NCBI GenBank assembly: GCA_013397845.1 | Contig: VZTG01005248.1 | Coordinates: forward strand, 2,381,376 to 2,445,375 | DNA: 64,000 nt | Source of the DNA: Melanocharis versteri | Taxonomy: Eukaryota > Chordata > Aves > Passeriformes > Melanocharitidae | Reading direction: 5' to 3' | Shown here: in pieces, positions 25,762 to 38,112 of the stretch | How the letters are laid out: each line of letters starts with the position of its first letter | Numbering within the stretch: the stretch's first letter is position 1 | Made by a program: the position numbers and the translations under genes | The notes under the pieces: generated by a model | What the model saw: the letters and a program-made list of their open reading frames with translations, nothing else | Database searches by the model: none | What the model was told of the DNA's origin: nothing

Positions 25762-26122
25762 TTTTTTTTAATGTATTCAAGCCTGTTGATTTTCATTCTC
25801 TTTCAGTGAGGTACCCACTATATTCACTTACAATACCAGGATTAAGAATTCGACACGCTCTATTACAAAGTGGTGACATAATTGCAGAGATTGTTCTCAT
25901 AAGAAGGGTTGTTTATATACTACTGAAAAAGGTATTTTCTATCACTCTCGACTCATTAAAATGTTTCAAATAACCTTAGGAACTTCAGTAAGGAGTTGGC
26001 CCACCAAGGTCTCATGATAATAGATTTTCCTCTAAATACTTCTAAAGACTACTCGTTGTTCTATTTCCTCATGCACCAGTTAACAAAAGCATTAAAAAGT
26101 GTCTCATATTATCGGTGTATGN

Positions 26123-27195
26123 TTCATATGTGTTCATGTATGAATATATATTTTATACATTCATATTCACATGAATATATAAAATACCCCCAAACCAAAC
26201 AAGTAAAATTCACAGTTTTCTGGGATGTTTCATTTTCTGTTATTGAGTACTGCACAGTGTGCAAAGTCTTTGGGTTTGGCTCTCTGTTGTCACACTGATT
26301 TATTGTGTGGGTAGTCAAGGCAAATTTTAATTTAGAATCAAGAGTAACAAAGTGAATATGAACAAACAAGAGATCAACCAATAGCAGCAGTCATTCAGCA
26401 AAAAATAAACTGAAGTGAAACAATAAAGAGTTGCTCACCAACAGTTTGGGTTCAGGAAAAGAAGCAACATCCAAATGAGGTGTCATTGACAAATATCCCA
26501 AACGTGAGTGTCTGAAGGCAAAATCCCTCCTTCCACCCCCAAAGATTCTGTTGCTTTTCTCTGATGTTTTATGAGGCATGTCCACAAATGATTTCAAAAT
26601 TTTTTTTTTCTATATCTCTGTATTGATTATTCTTCTCAGAAACTTCCTGAATTTTATGGATATATTTATTCTTTTCCCAGCACTCTCTTCCTTCAACTAT
26701 GCAATATATCAGGACACTTTGTTTGTCCGTTTGTTTGTTTGTTTGTTTTGTTTTAAATTTAAAATAATATAATTAGTCTTTGAAGAATATGTCTCTGGGG
26801 TTTAGGACATGGATTTCAAAATTGTCTCCACTAATATCCATTAATTCTGAAGAGCTACAGTTTTTCACAAGACAGAAAACATTTTAAATAATGGGGGCTA
26901 ACACTGTTGAAAAATTTTTGAAAATTAGTAAATTATAAATTCAATATTAAACTTTAGATCAACACTACCTGAAATAGATATTCAAACTAAAAAAAATCAA
27001 AACTGAAGGTTAAACTTCCTTCCCCCACTATGTCTTGCCTACTATTCTATCCATTATCTTATTTAATTTCCATTTAATAGCACAGCAGCAGTAAGCAGAC
27101 TACGTCTTAAAATGCTACTTTAAAAATAAAATACAGTTCGACCTTCTTTGTAAGTCTTCCACTTGTCTCATTTTCCAGTGCCCATCTTACTTCAG
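26123..27195. repeat. Copy 1 of a 1,073-base direct duplication
   Basis: Every base between the single N at 26122 and the single N at 27196 recurs at 27446-28518, offset 1,323. The parts I compared are identical, including homopolymer lengths (ten T near 26600 and 27923). The duplicated block begins and ends exactly at the Ns, which points to a redundant contig placed by scaffolding rather than a natural duplication. The content is unique AT-rich DNA with a (GTTT)n run. The paired frames (26124-26381/27447-27704, 26391-26597/27714-27920, 26578-26772/27901-28095) are chance frames counted twice. Confidence 0.95.
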
Positions 27196-27372
27196 NTGGT
27201 TTTTTTTTTTTTTTTTTTTCCATATTGTATAAAGTAATATCTTGAGCTCTGAGCAATCATTTTTGGGAAATGATAGTAAGGAACAGGAAGAGTAACCACA
27301 GGCACTTTCTTAGGGAAAGATTTTATCCTAGCTGTGAATTAAAGTGTACAAAAAAGTTTCAGATTGCAGCAC

Positions 27373-27395
27373 AAATATTCATATGAATATAAAAA

Positions 27396-27429
<34 letters not shown>

Positions 27430-27445
27430 TATATATTTTTATATA
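27373..27445. repeat. (AT)n microsatellite with palindromic flanks
   Basis: ATTCATATGAAT, a perfect 12-base palindrome, is followed by an (AT)n run at about 27399-27426 and further ATATATTT words. It abuts the start of copy 2 and is the likely reason assembly failed here. Confidence 0.85.
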
Positions 27446-28518
27446 TTCATATGTGTTCATGTATGAATATATATTTTATACATTCATATTCACATGAATA
27501 TATAAAATACCCCCAAACCAAACAAGTAAAATTCACAGTTTTCTGGGATGTTTCATTTTCTGTTATTGAGTACTGCACAGTGTGCAAAGTCTTTGGGTTT
27601 GGCTCTCTGTTGTCACACTGATTTATTGTGTGGGTAGTCAAGGCAAATTTTAATTTAGAATCAAGAGTAACAAAGTGAATATGAACAAACAAGAGATCAA
27701 CCAATAGCAGCAGTCATTCAGCAAAAAATAAACTGAAGTGAAACAATAAAGAGTTGCTCACCAACAGTTTGGGTTCAGGAAAAGAAGCAACATCCAAATG
27801 AGGTGTCATTGACAAATATCCCAAACGTGAGTGTCTGAAGGCAAAATCCCTCCTTCCACCCCCAAAGATTCTGTTGCTTTTCTCTGATGTTTTATGAGGC
27901 ATGTCCACAAATGATTTCAAAATTTTTTTTTTCTATATCTCTGTATTGATTATTCTTCTCAGAAACTTCCTGAATTTTATGGATATATTTATTCTTTTCC
28001 CAGCACTCTCTTCCTTCAACTATGCAATATATCAGGACACTTTGTTTGTCCGTTTGTTTGTTTGTTTGTTTTGTTTTAAATTTAAAATAATATAATTAGT
28101 CTTTGAAGAATATGTCTCTGGGGTTTAGGACATGGATTTCAAAATTGTCTCCACTAATATCCATTAATTCTGAAGAGCTACAGTTTTTCACAAGACAGAA
28201 AACATTTTAAATAATGGGGGCTAACACTGTTGAAAAATTTTTGAAAATTAGTAAATTATAAATTCAATATTAAACTTTAGATCAACACTACCTGAAATAG
28301 ATATTCAAACTAAAAAAAATCAAAACTGAAGGTTAAACTTCCTTCCCCCACTATGTCTTGCCTACTATTCTATCCATTATCTTATTTAATTTCCATTTAA
28401 TAGCACAGCAGCAGTAAGCAGACTACGTCTTAAAATGCTACTTTAAAAATAAAATACAGTTCGACCTTCTTTGTAAGTCTTCCACTTGTCTCATTTTCCA
28501 GTGCCCATCTTACTTCAG
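27446..28518. repeat. Copy 2 of the 1,073-base direct duplication
   Basis: This copy continues without any N into flanking sequence on both sides, so it is probably the correctly placed one. See copy 1 at 26123-27195. Confidence 0.95.
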
Positions 28519-29205
28519 AGCAGAGCTAAAAAGTAGTGAATTCTTCTTCTAACACTGGGTGGCGTTCGATTAACTGCTGAAGTCTGTTCCCAGGAGTCTC
28601 AAACATTCTGGGGTCTTCAAGGTGTTTTTCCATAGACAGTATAACAAGAGCAGAACTAAGTCAAGAAACAGAGAATTTACTGATTTTTTTTTCTTTCATT
28701 ACAAGTATACACAATGTAAAGGCAAAGAGGTAAAACCATTCTAACTTTCATTCCTATTTAGGAGATCTCTATGGAAATACATTGGGAAGAGGCGAATGTC
28801 ATTATTCTAGTGATGAAGCTTTCTCTTTACAACATTTTATTGAAATTTGAAAATTGTGATGCCTTTCTAGTGTGCCTAATTCTACTGTGATAAGGCTCCA
28901 AAATATTAACTTTATAAATAGCCAGATTGAATTCTTAAGTGCAATCAGGGAAATATAATAATATCTTATCAATTTGTTTAATAAGGATTTGTACTACTTA
29001 AAGCTGATGACCTGAAAGATCCAAAGAACTCTGAAGGCTCCTGCTCACTAATGTGGGTCTTGGCATACAAATAATTTTTCTAATTTTTTTAGAACTTATT
29101 TCAGTTCTCCTTAGAGATATGTTCACCCCTGGAAAGTATACAAAGGATTTCTTTGGGAAATTGGGAATGACATTCTCATGTTGTGACTGTTCTTCTGATA
29201 CTGAC
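28519..29205. other. Unique non-coding DNA
   Basis: No gene, RNA or transposon was recognised between the duplicated block and the LTR fragment. Confidence 0.55.
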
Positions 29206-29577
29206 TGTGATGGATTGACCTTGGCCAGCTGCCAGATGCTCACCTGGCTGCTGCCTCACTCCTCCTCCTCAACAGGACAGAGGATATAAATATATCAAGA
29301 TATAAAAAACTTGTAGGTCAAGATAAAGACAAGTGGACCACTTAACAATTTCTGTTGTGCAAAACAGACTTGACTTGGGAAAACAAATTGAATTTTTTGC
29401 CTATTAAAATAGACTTGGATGGTGAGAAACAAAGACAACATTAAAGAAACACTTTCCTTTTTCCCAGGTTCACCTTCACTCCTTCATTCCTAACTCCTCT
29501 ACCTCCTCTGCTCCCCACTCAAGCAGCATAATATGGGTGGAAGGGGAACGGTCAGTTCTTCTCTGCTGCTCCCACTA
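29206..29577 (-). mobile_element. Truncated LTR-like element, same family as 15103-16410
   Basis: It starts TGTGATGGATTGACCTTGGC and then follows the same order of blocks as the element at 15103: a CTCCTCCTCAACAGGACAG block, a CAGACTTGACTTGGG block, CTTTTTCCCAGGTTCAC and CTCCTCTACCTCC. Homology fades near 29577, so about 370 bases of the 5'-side remain. It has no coding capacity. The minus orientation is as tentative as for its relative. The frames at 28998-29243 (-) and 29053-29289 (+) run across its edge and are not genes. Confidence 0.65.
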
Positions 29578-32500
29578 CATTGGCGTATATCTTAGACCAA
29601 CAGCCTGACTGTGAGTGGAGTCAAGATTCGGTCAACAGAGGAACTTGCACATTCTCATGTTTAGTTAGGGAGTCAAAACCACAGGCCAGTTTAGAACATG
29701 ATATTTCAATTATCTGTATCTGTATCTGTTCTGCTTTGGTCTCTGCAGTTAAATAATTCAGTATCACAATGTAATGCAATAGCGATTTAATATATACAGG
29801 ATGTTTACTTCATAATCTCCTTAAGGTATTTATATGATATATGTTTCCTTTTGCAGACTAGAGTTGTTCCCATGAATTTCATTCCACCCTTTAAGACAAG
29901 CCAAAATAAAAAGAAGGCCATATCAATACAGTGCACTATTAAAGCCTTTTAGATTCAGCTCTATCTTCTGGGTTAGTACAGCTCCATGACAAGGTGTCTG
30001 CTCTGATCTTGAAAGCTATAAATCCACATTAAGCTGCTATTGAGGATAATTAAAGATTGAATGCATCCTCAGCTATCCACTCAGCTATGGAGCTATGAAA
30101 ATAAAGCCTTGCTGTGACAAAGGGTGTGATCATACATTCTTCAAAGTATTATTTGACAAGGGAAAAATGTAGAGACCACAAATGTTAGACTGTAGAAATG
30201 AAGTTAGCTCAAATTGCTGGAGAAAATAATTTTGGGAGTAAAAATGTTTCACTACTTGTTTTAAAACAGATATTCACAAAATAACAAAAGGAAAAGAAGA
30301 TCTGCGTTTTTGTAATTATGTGTCACCTCATCCATGGCACAGAACATTTGTTAACAAACAGTCCCTTGCACTGCGTGCTCAATAGCAGAGTCTTTGTAAG
30401 TGTAATCAGCTGTATAAAGCAATGAGAAGTGAATTCCTAAACACTGAACTACCGAGATATGTCTGGACATGATGTGAAACTAAATAATGGGGTGTGCAAA
30501 CATGCCTTCTTGCACACACACGGCTCGTTTCACCCAGATAAGGGAGTTAACACCATAGCTGGCCTTATTAACACGTTTTCTGAGAGCTGATGGGCTCAAG
30601 CTAATGCTTGGCGCAAACTGGATGAGCTTCAGAGGTATTCTAATTTGTGAATACTCTTTCAAGTACACTACTTTCAAGTAGCTGATCTTAAAGCCAAGAT
30701 TCTTGAAGTAAATCAAGAAATGTGCTTTTCCAAGTCCCTTAAAAACCTGTGTCAGTCTAGTTATAGGGAGACACTGCCTTGAAGAAATGCCAAAGATGCA
30801 TGAAATACTATAAATATTACTTAGACACAATGCAACAATTTTCCAAATCCATTAGAATTATCTCTTTTCTGAGAAAAAAATCTTAGTGTAGTATAAAAGC
30901 AAATTTTGATTTACAGCTATGCAATCATTGTATTATACATGTATCAGAGAATCCATAGATCTCAAGAGTATTGCAAATGCTTTGTATTATATGCATAGTT
31001 AGAAGGCTTATGCCAAAAATAGAGTTGTTATCTGTTCAAAATAGTATATATGTGAAAACTATATATGTATATACTCTTCCCATTCTTTCTTCACTAAATA
31101 TACATAAAGAGATGTGAGAGACTTTGCAGTCTTGCTACATGTTACAAAATGTGCTCTTCATAATGATTTGTTAGATTTTATGTTTGAATTCTAGTGGGTA
31201 TAAAAAACATGAAGATTTATAAACAAATGTTATGTGAAAATAATGTATAATATCTATCACCACTGGCTTAGATCAGTTTGAAATTAATAAGAATCACATA
31301 AGGTCATAAAGGAAACAGTATTTCCTAGCAACTATATATATTTCTCTTTTTTAAATAGGTCTGCTATGAAGTGAAGGATAGTAGTATATTATACAGTCTT
31401 TATACTGTAACCTCTCATTGCATCGGAGCTTTCATGTTTCACCAATGTTGTTCCGTGGAGCTTTGTCTCATTCCCTTTTCTCCTTGCACTAAATCTTGTT
31501 CTTCTTTCACAGCTTTAAGACTTTAAGTGAATTCAGTGTTTCACACCTTCATGCCACCATTCTTAGTACAAACCAGTGGTCTTTTGTTCCTGATGCTTTG
31601 TCCTGCTTTGTCCCTGGTAAAACCTCTCATTTGATCTTTTTAACCACAGCTTACAGAGCTGCTATAAGTTACTAGAAACAATATATTCCACCAGTCCATA
31701 ACTTATTTTAGTTTAATCTAGGACATATGAAGAAAAAAAGGCATTTATTTGGCTCTCAGTTCAAACTGGTTAGTGAATGTTGATGAAATTGTCATTGCAA
31801 ATGTTCTTGCATACTGTCCATGCACAAATCTGTAGGTGAGTGTGGTTATCCCAGACCCAATAGAAGAGGCATCTGCATTCGAGCTCCTAATTTCTTTCTG
31901 ATTATGCTAATTACCACCCTAGTGGGAATCCTGTAGTGGCTTTTCTTCAATTTTTCATGCAAGTCCTGTTTGTGTAAACAGTTGATCATAGCCCATTCAC
32001 TGGACTGTGTGCTTAGTTGTTCATTCTTTTCCGTCTGATAATTATGTACTTACAGAAGGTGACGTATGTTCAGAAAGACAGGATTTTTGAAGATGTTTAC
32101 CTCATAACCTGACGTTTGTAGAACCCATTTGGGATGATGATGCGTGTTTTTGCTTGTAGGTAATCCACATCTCCTCTATTATCTGCTGAGCACCCTAACA
32201 ATCAGACTATCCCTGTTGCCTTGTTTGTTATTTATAGGTGTTTTTTAAGAAAAATTATTTGTCTAAGTAGATGATCTAATTCTCATTTGTGTCCATCTTG
32301 TTGTCTAGGTTAATGAAAGCAAGTAAGGGGCAAACAAGCATTTTGGCCTTAGGCTTGTAAGAAGCTGTGTTTGGTATAATCAAAAACCTAGCAGACTAAC
32401 TAATTAATAAAAATAATTAGAACTGTATATGCATATCTTGCTGTCTGTCTTTCTCTCTCTAGAAACATTTTTACCTATGGTTAGCTAATGCCAAACAATT

Positions 32501-33540
32501 TTTTATTAGCTTTGAATAGAAATCACTTGACTGAAATTGATGAACAGCAGGGAAAACGTAGCAATGTGGGTTACAAAACTGAATTTGACATTGAAGAGTA
32601 ATAACACTAAGGGCTCATGAGGAAACTTGTAAAAAAAGATATTTGTGAGTTTAGCTAAATGCAATGAAACTAAATTCAGGAAGCCTGAAGAAAGGTGAAG
32701 AAGATAGCTAAAACTAACAAGGGAAATTATGATGCGATTTGGAAGAGACAGAAAGATAAGGGAAGAAATACTCTGTTCCAGCTAGAATAACAAGGGAGTC
32801 CATCGGTTTGTGTAGCCTTGTCCACAGCTATCTCAGCAACCTTAGTGAACAGGCAAGTGAATTTGAAGTGTATAAAATCTGCACACGTGATGCTTTATTC
32901 TTTGCTGTGATATTTATTTGAGAGTCTGTTCTACTAAATTGAAGACATTTTCAAGGGTTACAGTAGTTAACTTGCTTTTACTAATTCAAAGTTTAGCAAT
33001 TTCTGTGGCTAATCAAGAAGGAAACTGAGTTATCAATTATCTTAATATATATATTGATAATAGATTATAAATCACTGACTAAGCAACAAAGGTATCAGGA
33101 TGCTCCTTCTAACTTCAGAAAACATCGGACAGAGAGAAGCAACTTTCTAAGGTGCATTTGTTCTTCCATAGGTGCATAGATATGCGGATTGCATTCAGAG
33201 TCAATGTCAGGGAAAAAAATGTTAGAAAATATTTCATTCTGTCTTAAAATAATGAAGATAAGAAATTTTCAGTGAATGAGGACAGGTCTAATCCTCCCTT
33301 CTCTGTGGCTGGAACTGTGGAGATTAGTTTCAATTACATGACTGATTAGGAGATGGTTAAAATTAGGCTAAAATTATCAACAAAGTTAAAGTGGTTTCAG
33401 AGATTTTTACCTTAAGCTGTTTCTCATCTCCCACTTTCATCTTCATCTACAGTTATATCTCCATTTTGTGCTGTGTTTAAGCTCAAAACATCAAAACTAT
33501 ACAAATTAAATAGGCCCATGTGCCTACTTATTAGGAAGTA
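29578..33540. other. Unique non-coding DNA with complex, possibly conserved stretches
   Basis: No exon or transposon was recognised. The stretches 30000-30120, 30360-30760 and 31820-32170 look different from the surrounding drifted AT-rich sequence: higher word complexity, retained CpGs and homeobox- or forkhead-like words. The minus-strand frame 30480-30830 lies in one of them but has no family resemblance. Confidence 0.5.
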
Positions 33541-33735
33541 CACCACAATAAAACAAAACAAAACAAAACAAAACAAAACAAAACCAAACAAAAAACAAAA
33601 CAAAAAACAAAACCAAAACTAAAAACAAAACCAACCCCCAAACTCACAAAACAAACCCCCCCCCCCACCCACCAATGAAAAAGCCCCCACAAAATCCAAA
33701 ACCCACCCAAAACCAAAGCTACCAAAACCTAAACT
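33541..33735. repeat. A/C-only low-complexity tract with (AAAAC)n
   Basis: AAAAC units degrade into mixed A/C sequence and include a run of about a dozen C (33657-33667 region). The + strand is almost free of G for nearly 200 bases. The complement therefore has G runs that could form a quadruplex. The Phe/Val/Gly-rich frame at 33531-33725 (-) is an artefact of this. Confidence 0.9.
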
Positions 33736-36510
33736 CCCAAGTCTTTAAAATTCAGTGAAAGATAACTTTACAGCACTTGGAAGTAGTCTTAATATTCAAG
33801 CTTTTTGAGCCCCTAATTTGGCAAGCAAATCAGTGGGCCAAAGACTTCCTTCTCTCTGCCCTTTCATGCATACTGTGGAGGGCCTCATCTCTTCTATGTC
33901 CTGACCAGGAACCAGCTCAAATCTGCTCCCCTTCCTTCTGTTCTGTGTTTTCAGATTTATTTCCCAGGGAAATGAAGGTCTTGGATGGGAAATGTGATAG
34001 GAAGACTTCAATCTTTGCTGTATATGGGGTAGGGATACAACTAAAACAGTGACCTAAATCCAAGAATCTTTCAAGCTTTTTACTTAATGATTTTGCACTG
34101 CCGTTGCTTTAGACTATAATTTACTTTGGAAAAGATAGATTGATGAGCAAGATCCAACCATCAGCCTTATTAAAAATAAACAATTTCTTGAGCAATCTTT
34201 CCTATCTTGTCAAAATCATTTAGATTGTTTGACTAAAATTTATTTATTCAAAGTCTATTAAATGCAGCTATTTGTGAGAGAACCTATCTTTTAGGTACTG
34301 TTTCGCTCTTGTGTTTTACAGCATAAATATGGTTCTTTGTTTTCCTTTAATGTGCATTGTTTTCAACAGAAATGGGCATAAAATATTACAAACGCACATG
34401 TAAAGTTTGATTTGTCCCTATGCCCATTCTAGTCAACCCTTAGGTGAAACATATATGTTCTATATGTTAGCATAGTTTAAATTGTATCTATTTTTTGTGA
34501 GGTACCATGATGAATACTGGAATGGAACAAAACATATTATGTGCCTCAAAATGGCTGGAACTGTTGCCAAGAAAACAGCAGATGTTCACTCAATCGACAG
34601 CAAGAAAACTGATATTCAACATGTAGAGAATTTATTTCAGAGAATTTATTATTTTCTACTGGGGATTTTGGAGACAATGTGAACTGAAAGACAAGAGACT
34701 TATTCTATTTTTGGTTTTGTTGTGACTTGCTGTATGGTTTCTAAGCAGTTACTTCACCTTTCTCTGTCTTCATTTCTTGTTCCCCCCTTTGTCTCCTCTC
34801 TTTAGAATTTAAGGTTTTCAAAAGAGTCTATATTACACATTTGTAGCATGCACAATGAAACCACTGCAATATAAATAATAATTATAATAAGGCCAATTTT
34901 GACTCTGTCTTCAGCAGACAAATGAAAGAAAATTCCTCATTTTCTGTAATTTCAGAAAAATTACTTGTTATTAATGTTCTTGAGAACACAAGAGGAGGAA
35001 CTGGAGATCTATCAGGCTCATGTCTTCATTCTATAAACTTTTTGGCTGGTTTTAGTGAAATCAACTCACAGTCGAGCTGGAGTCCAACCAACCGACAGAA
35101 AAGACAGGCTTTTAATCAGGCTTCTCCACAATGGAGCACATCCATTTGATAAATGAACTAATTAAGCAAATGAATAAGTATAACCTACCACTGTGAATGA
35201 CACCATGAAAAAGCTTCAGATCCATATTAATAGTTCTAGAAACCCAGAAAAAAGGATGGAAAAAATACAAATTCAATTAATGAAGCACATTTATGTAAAT
35301 GAAATTTTAATGTGGGCAGAGGTCCAGTATAAGGCATGCTCTGTGTGTGTAAAGATGACAAGGGGTAAAGAAGTCTGAAATAAGGTTATTTCACTTCTGA
35401 GGTGTTCTTAAAATCAGAAATTTCACGGGCAGAAGAATGTAGCAATGACTCATGCTCTTTCTGAATGTCCCTTTGTAAAAGTAATTGGAATGCCATAACA
35501 CCAGTATCCTGGTTTTTCCTTTAATATCTCAAATCTATGTATAACCTCCCTAGCAAAAAACCCTTGCATGATAATTAAAAAAAAAAAAAAANAAAAGAAA
35601 AAAGAAAAAAGAAAAAAGAAAAAAGAAAAAAGAAAAAAGAAAAAAGAAAAAAAGAAAAAAAGAAAAAAGAACAAGAAAAAAACAACTTAGTCTCATTTAA
35701 TATAACCTCGGCTGCAATTTTCCAGCTTTGTCTGATTAGAGATTTCTAGGATTGATTTGACAGTTTTGGAAACGACATAAGTAATCTCATTGGTTTTAGG
35801 GAAATAGCAGTGATTCCTGAGACCGTGGGACTTTTTTTAATGTCTTGCCTTTCCCATACATATCCTTGAAACCGTGACTTTCTCTAAAAAATATTATATA
35901 TAAATAAGACAAAAGGAATGACCTCTCAGGTAACCAAAATCATGTGACGAGGTAAGAGTTAGTTATTAGAACTGAAAATTTGAATGAATCTGTATTTCTA
36001 TGATACAAATGTTATATGCTGCTCATCTTCAGCTCTCTAATCTTCAGCTGCTTATCCAATTCAAGGTGCTTTTCATTTCAGTAGTATTTAAAAAGTTGCT
36101 TCTTTTCCTACTACAATTATTACCTTTTAGAGAATTGCTATGAGGTTTTTTCTTTAAGACACGGTACATATATTAGTAACTTGTGTGGCAATATCTGTTC
36201 CCAGGACCTGTTTTTTTTTCATTATGAGACTAAGAATCATCAGTGACTTATCTACCAGGAACAGAAATCCAGTTAGTGAGAGCCTCTGAACTGAACCTCT
36301 TGAAAAATTGCCATTTCCAGCTAGCTATGAAATCTTTTGCAAAGAAGAGTTTTGTCCATTTTACACCCACTATAAGAATTAAAGCAAGCAGTAAAACAAT
36401 AAAAAGAAGAGGATTCAGCAGAAAAGACATTATGGTAGCACAGACAATACTCTGTTAAGACTCACTCCTATGATATGTCAAATCCTTTACCATTGACTTA
36501 CAGTATTATA
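33736..36510. other. Unique non-coding DNA with a 7-base A-rich array
   Basis: No recognisable exon. The frames at 33777-34052, 34482-34682 and 34922-35149 show no domain or family resemblance. The GAAAAAA array is listed separately. Confidence 0.55.
35577..35690. repeat. (GAAAAAA)n array with a single N
   Basis: Poly-A up to an N at 35592, then about ten GAAAAAA units with small length variants up to GAAAAAAA. The N in the homopolymer suggests an unresolved join. Confidence 0.9.
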
Positions 36511-36845
36511 ATATCACAGAATCATACAATAGTTTGGGTTGGAAGGGACTTTAGAGACCATCTAGTTCCAAGTCCAATGTCATGGGCAGGGACACCATCA
36601 CTACACCAGGTTGCTCGAAGTCCCATCCCCCCCAGTTTCCCACGCTTTCAGGGATGGGGCATCCACAACTTCTCTGTACAACCTGTACCAGTGCCTCATT
36701 ACTCTCACATTTCTACCTAATATATAATCTAAATCTAACCTCTCTCATTGAAACCATCCCTCCTCGTCCTGTCACTACATGCGCTTCTACAAAGTTTCTC
36801 TTCAGATTTTTTTCTAGGCCCTTTTTAGGTACTGGAAGGCCGTTT
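36511..36845 (-). mobile_element. CR1 LINE 3' fragment
   Basis: It opens with ATCACAGAATCATACAATAG then TTTGGGTTGGAAGGGACTTT, the classic reverse-complemented avian CR1 tail. It runs through the 3' UTR to about the GGTACTGGAAGGCC block. This is a 5'-truncated copy of about 335 bases without coding capacity. The frames 36475-36720 and 36582-36848 are antisense shadows. Confidence 0.93.
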
Positions 36846-37299
36846 TAATATATTAGAATAGTGGTAACCTGTTGAAACAACTGCAGCAAGTGGGAGTGTG
36901 TTGTATAGTTGATAAATATAAATTTAAAGCAGGTTAAATTGGCTGTAAAGGTGCTTTATGGGTTATTAGCTATACCAAATGTGTGAATATGAGAAATGAA
37001 AGAATCCTTTTAAGGTTATTTGATGTGCATGGAATAATAATGATTTTCTGTAGTTATCCTGCAGAACCTCCCATAAAAAAGCTACAAATTCATAAAGTAC
37101 AGTTGTGTAATAAACAATTCTTACTTATGCTAGTTTGGAAAAATGCTAAGTATCTCTGATACAGTTACAAATTTTTCATACAAACTGTAGGCTACTGTAA
37201 TTATCTCTCTTGTAATATTTTTCAGACTTGTTTTTTTTTAAGCCTGTGACGTGAATCTGCACATAGGACATGGCTTACTGACCATGCATTCTGTGTTGT
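36846..37299. other. Unique spacer between two CR1 copies
   Basis: AT-rich sequence with no recognisable feature. Confidence 0.6.
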
Positions 37300-38112
37300 G
37301 CAATCAGAGAATGTCTTATGTCGGAAGGAACATTTAAGACCAGCTAATTCCAAGCCCCTTAAGATGTCAGGAACACCTTTCACTAGACCTGGTTGCTCAG
37401 GGCCTCATACAAGCTGACCTTGAACACTTCCAGGGACAGGGCATCTACAGCTTCTCTGGATAACCTGTTCCAGTGCCTCACCACCCTTATTGTGAAGAAT
37501 TTTTATTTAAGTCTACTCTGTACTTACTCTCAGTTTGATGTCATTACCTCTTTTCTTATCACTACATGCCCTTCTACAAAGCTCTCTCAAGCTTTCCTGT
37601 AGGTCTCCTTCAGGTACTGGAAGGCTGCTGTAAGGTCTCCCTGGAGCTTTCTCTTCTCCAGGCTGAACAGCACTAACTCTCTCAGCCTGTCTTCATCGGA
37701 GAGGTGCTCCAGCCCTCTGATGATCTTCATGACACTCCTCTGGACTCTCTCCAACACGTCCAAGTGTTTCTTATGTTGGTGGCCCCAGAGCTCGATGCAT
37801 TACTACAAACGTGGCCTCGCTGAAATGGAGTACAGAGGGATAATCACCTCCCTCAACCTGCTGGCTATGCTTCTTTTTATTCAGTCCATAATATATTTAG
37901 CTTTCTGGGCTGTGATTGCACATTCCTGAGTCATGTCAAGGTTCTCATCAACCAAAACCCCCAGGGTCCTTCTCCTCAGGGCTGCTTTCTGTCCATTTTC
38001 TGCCCAGCCTATATTTGTGCTTTGGATTGCCCCAAGCCACCTGGAGGACTTTGCACTTGGCCTTGTTGATGTTCATGAGGTTGGCAGGGACCCATCTCTC
38101 AAGACTGTATAC
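37300..38112 (-). mobile_element. CR1 LINE, 3' UTR and C-terminal ORF2 region
   Basis: A second CR1 copy in the same orientation, about 810 bases. It starts with a decayed tail (CAATCAGAGAATGTCTTATG) and GGTTGCTCAGGGCCTCATAC, then passes through the C-terminal ORF2 region. On the minus strand its far end reads as a block meaning NLMN..KAKCKVLHL near 38040-38085, the segment just after the FADD box in CR1 reverse transcriptases. Several frame breaks make it non-functional. It begins again at a 3' end, so it is a separate insertion from 36511-36845. The frames 37393-38137 (+) are shadows. Confidence 0.93.

Noticed and set aside
26123..28518. Tandem gene or element duplication
   Set aside because: The copies contain no gene, and their ends coincide with assembly Ns, so a scaffolding artefact is more likely.
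30480..30830. 116-codon minus-strand frame
   Set aside because: No family resemblance. The DNA looks more like a possible conserved non-coding element than an exon.
33531..33725. Minus-strand frame rich in Phe, Val and Gly
   Set aside because: Produced by the A/C-only tract, not coding.
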